Assembly (NCBI GenBank): GCA_900617975.1
Contig: UZAE01012210.1
Location: 6,032-52,316 of the forward strand
DNA: 46,285 nt
Origin: Rodentolepis nana
Taxonomy: Eukaryota > Platyhelminthes > Cestoda > Cyclophyllidea > Hymenolepididae
Direction of reading: 5' to 3'
The notes below the pieces were generated by a model. It ran no database searches. It saw only the letters and a program-made list of their open reading frames with translations, and had not been told where the DNA came from. The first letter of the stretch is position 1. Every line of letters begins with the position of its first letter. Positions 45,779-46,285 of this stretch are shown here, one piece after another. Both the position numbers and the translations under genes were made by a program.

Positions 45779-46285
45779 CTAAAGAAAATGAAAATAAAGT
45801 GATCAATGAAATAGATTAACTCGCTGCAATTAGATTTGCATATCTACTTCTTCGACATAATATCATGACTTATTAAATACTACCTTTGCTACTTAGAACG
45901 GTTTGACAGTAAAAATGAGAATGAAATGGATTGGTCAGCCAAATAACCAATCATACTAAGGGGTGCGCGTTAGACTTACCTCCGCGTGGTGCACCCTGGG
46001 CAACGTATAATCATACGGCAAAAAAGTCTATAAACCGGTAGTTGACTTCTGACCCCACTGTATGTCATATTCGACTACTTCTACAGAACTCACATCATAT
46101 TTTTTTTTCTAAATTTTCTACCTTCGAAAAACACTTCTGTCCCCCCACCACACTCGACTTTTTTTCACTCTGATGTTCCTTCTACCCTGTGAAGCCTGAA
46201 GTCAACTAAAGGGCTAATGATAACCATCAAAACGCCTGCCATTTGATATAAATAAATCATACTAATCCTACTTTTGGCATAGAAA
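45779..46285. other. Presumed intron of the UNC13-like gene at the right edge
   Basis: It lies upstream of the exon 45718-45778, whose acceptor is good. It is filled mostly by repeat copy 4. No further exon was recognised before the window ends. Confidence 0.6.
45960..46258 (-). repeat. Interspersed repeat family, copy 4
   Basis: On the minus strand it starts TTTATATCAAATGGCAGGCG and ends TTGCCCAGGGTGCACCACG then GGAGGTAAGTCTAACGCGCA. The hairpin CGTATAATCATACG is at 46004-46017. The ATG frame closes after about 29 codons. It is in the sense orientation to the UNC13-like gene, like copy 3. Confidence 0.9.

Noticed and set aside
45960..46030. ACTTACCT followed by CCCTGGGCAACG on the plus strand of repeat copies, reminiscent of a U1 snRNA 5' end or a spliced-leader gene
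   Set aside because: The rest of U1 (stem-loops, Sm site) is absent. On the conserved strand it reads as a splice donor at the end of the repeat.
1..46285. CRISPR array, prophage or bacterial operon
   Set aside because: No regularly spaced short repeats and no prokaryotic gene layout; all genes are intron-containing eukaryotic ones.

Overview
The window reads as nuclear DNA of a parasitic flatworm (Neodermata). A tapeworm is my best guess, but I cannot confirm the class. It is AT-rich, its genes are split by GT-AG introns, and it carries metazoan proteins: a TAO kinase, the spliceosomal helicase DDX23/PRP28, an NT5DC-type HAD phosphatase and a probable UNC13/BAIAP3 relative. The introns nearest the 5' ends are tiny (30-46 nt) and later ones run to kilobases. 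That polarity is known from schistosomes and fits a flatworm. There is no bacterial or operon-like organisation, no rRNA and no CRISPR array.

Layout, left to right. 1-1131: AT microsatellite and a possible tRNA-derived SINE. 1132-2389: a decayed mariner-like transposon with long inverted ends and a TA duplication. 3516-6813 (minus): NT5DC2/3-like gene; its last exons are not found and probably lie beyond the left edge. 7433-9756 (minus): a six-exon gene for a 408-residue protein with two FAR1/WRKY-GCM1-like zinc domains. 9757-11788: intergenic, with copy 1 of a new repeat family. 11789-29777 (minus): a complete TAO kinase gene (13 exons, 1139 residues) with kilobase-scale introns. 30651-30995 (plus): a likely two-exon gene for a 76-residue membrane protein. 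32403-38266 (minus): complete DDX23 gene (5 exons, 839 residues) with a fairly young mariner (1257 bp, TA duplication, only two in-frame stops) in its last intron. 38267-41962: intergenic, with a decayed non-LTR retrotransposon endonuclease and copy 2 of the repeat family. 41963-45778 and beyond the right edge (minus): the C-terminal end of a C2-domain protein that best fits UNC13/BAIAP3, with repeat copies 3 and 4 in its introns.

The genes are unrelated housekeeping and signalling genes that happen to be neighbours: pre-mRNA splicing (DDX23), MAPK/cytoskeletal signalling (TAOK), nucleotide or phosphate metabolism (NT5DC), vesicle priming (UNC13-like) and a DNA-binding protein.

The most novel items are a roughly 300-bp interspersed repeat (four copies, with a conserved terminal hairpin and a splice-donor-like end), the optional 44-nt TAOK exon beside a UG tract, a promoter-like CCAAT/CRE/TATA cluster inside an NT5DC intron, and the unrecognised 76-residue gene. 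All exon models come from reading splice sites and frames by eye. No similarity search was run, so family names rest on recognised motifs.
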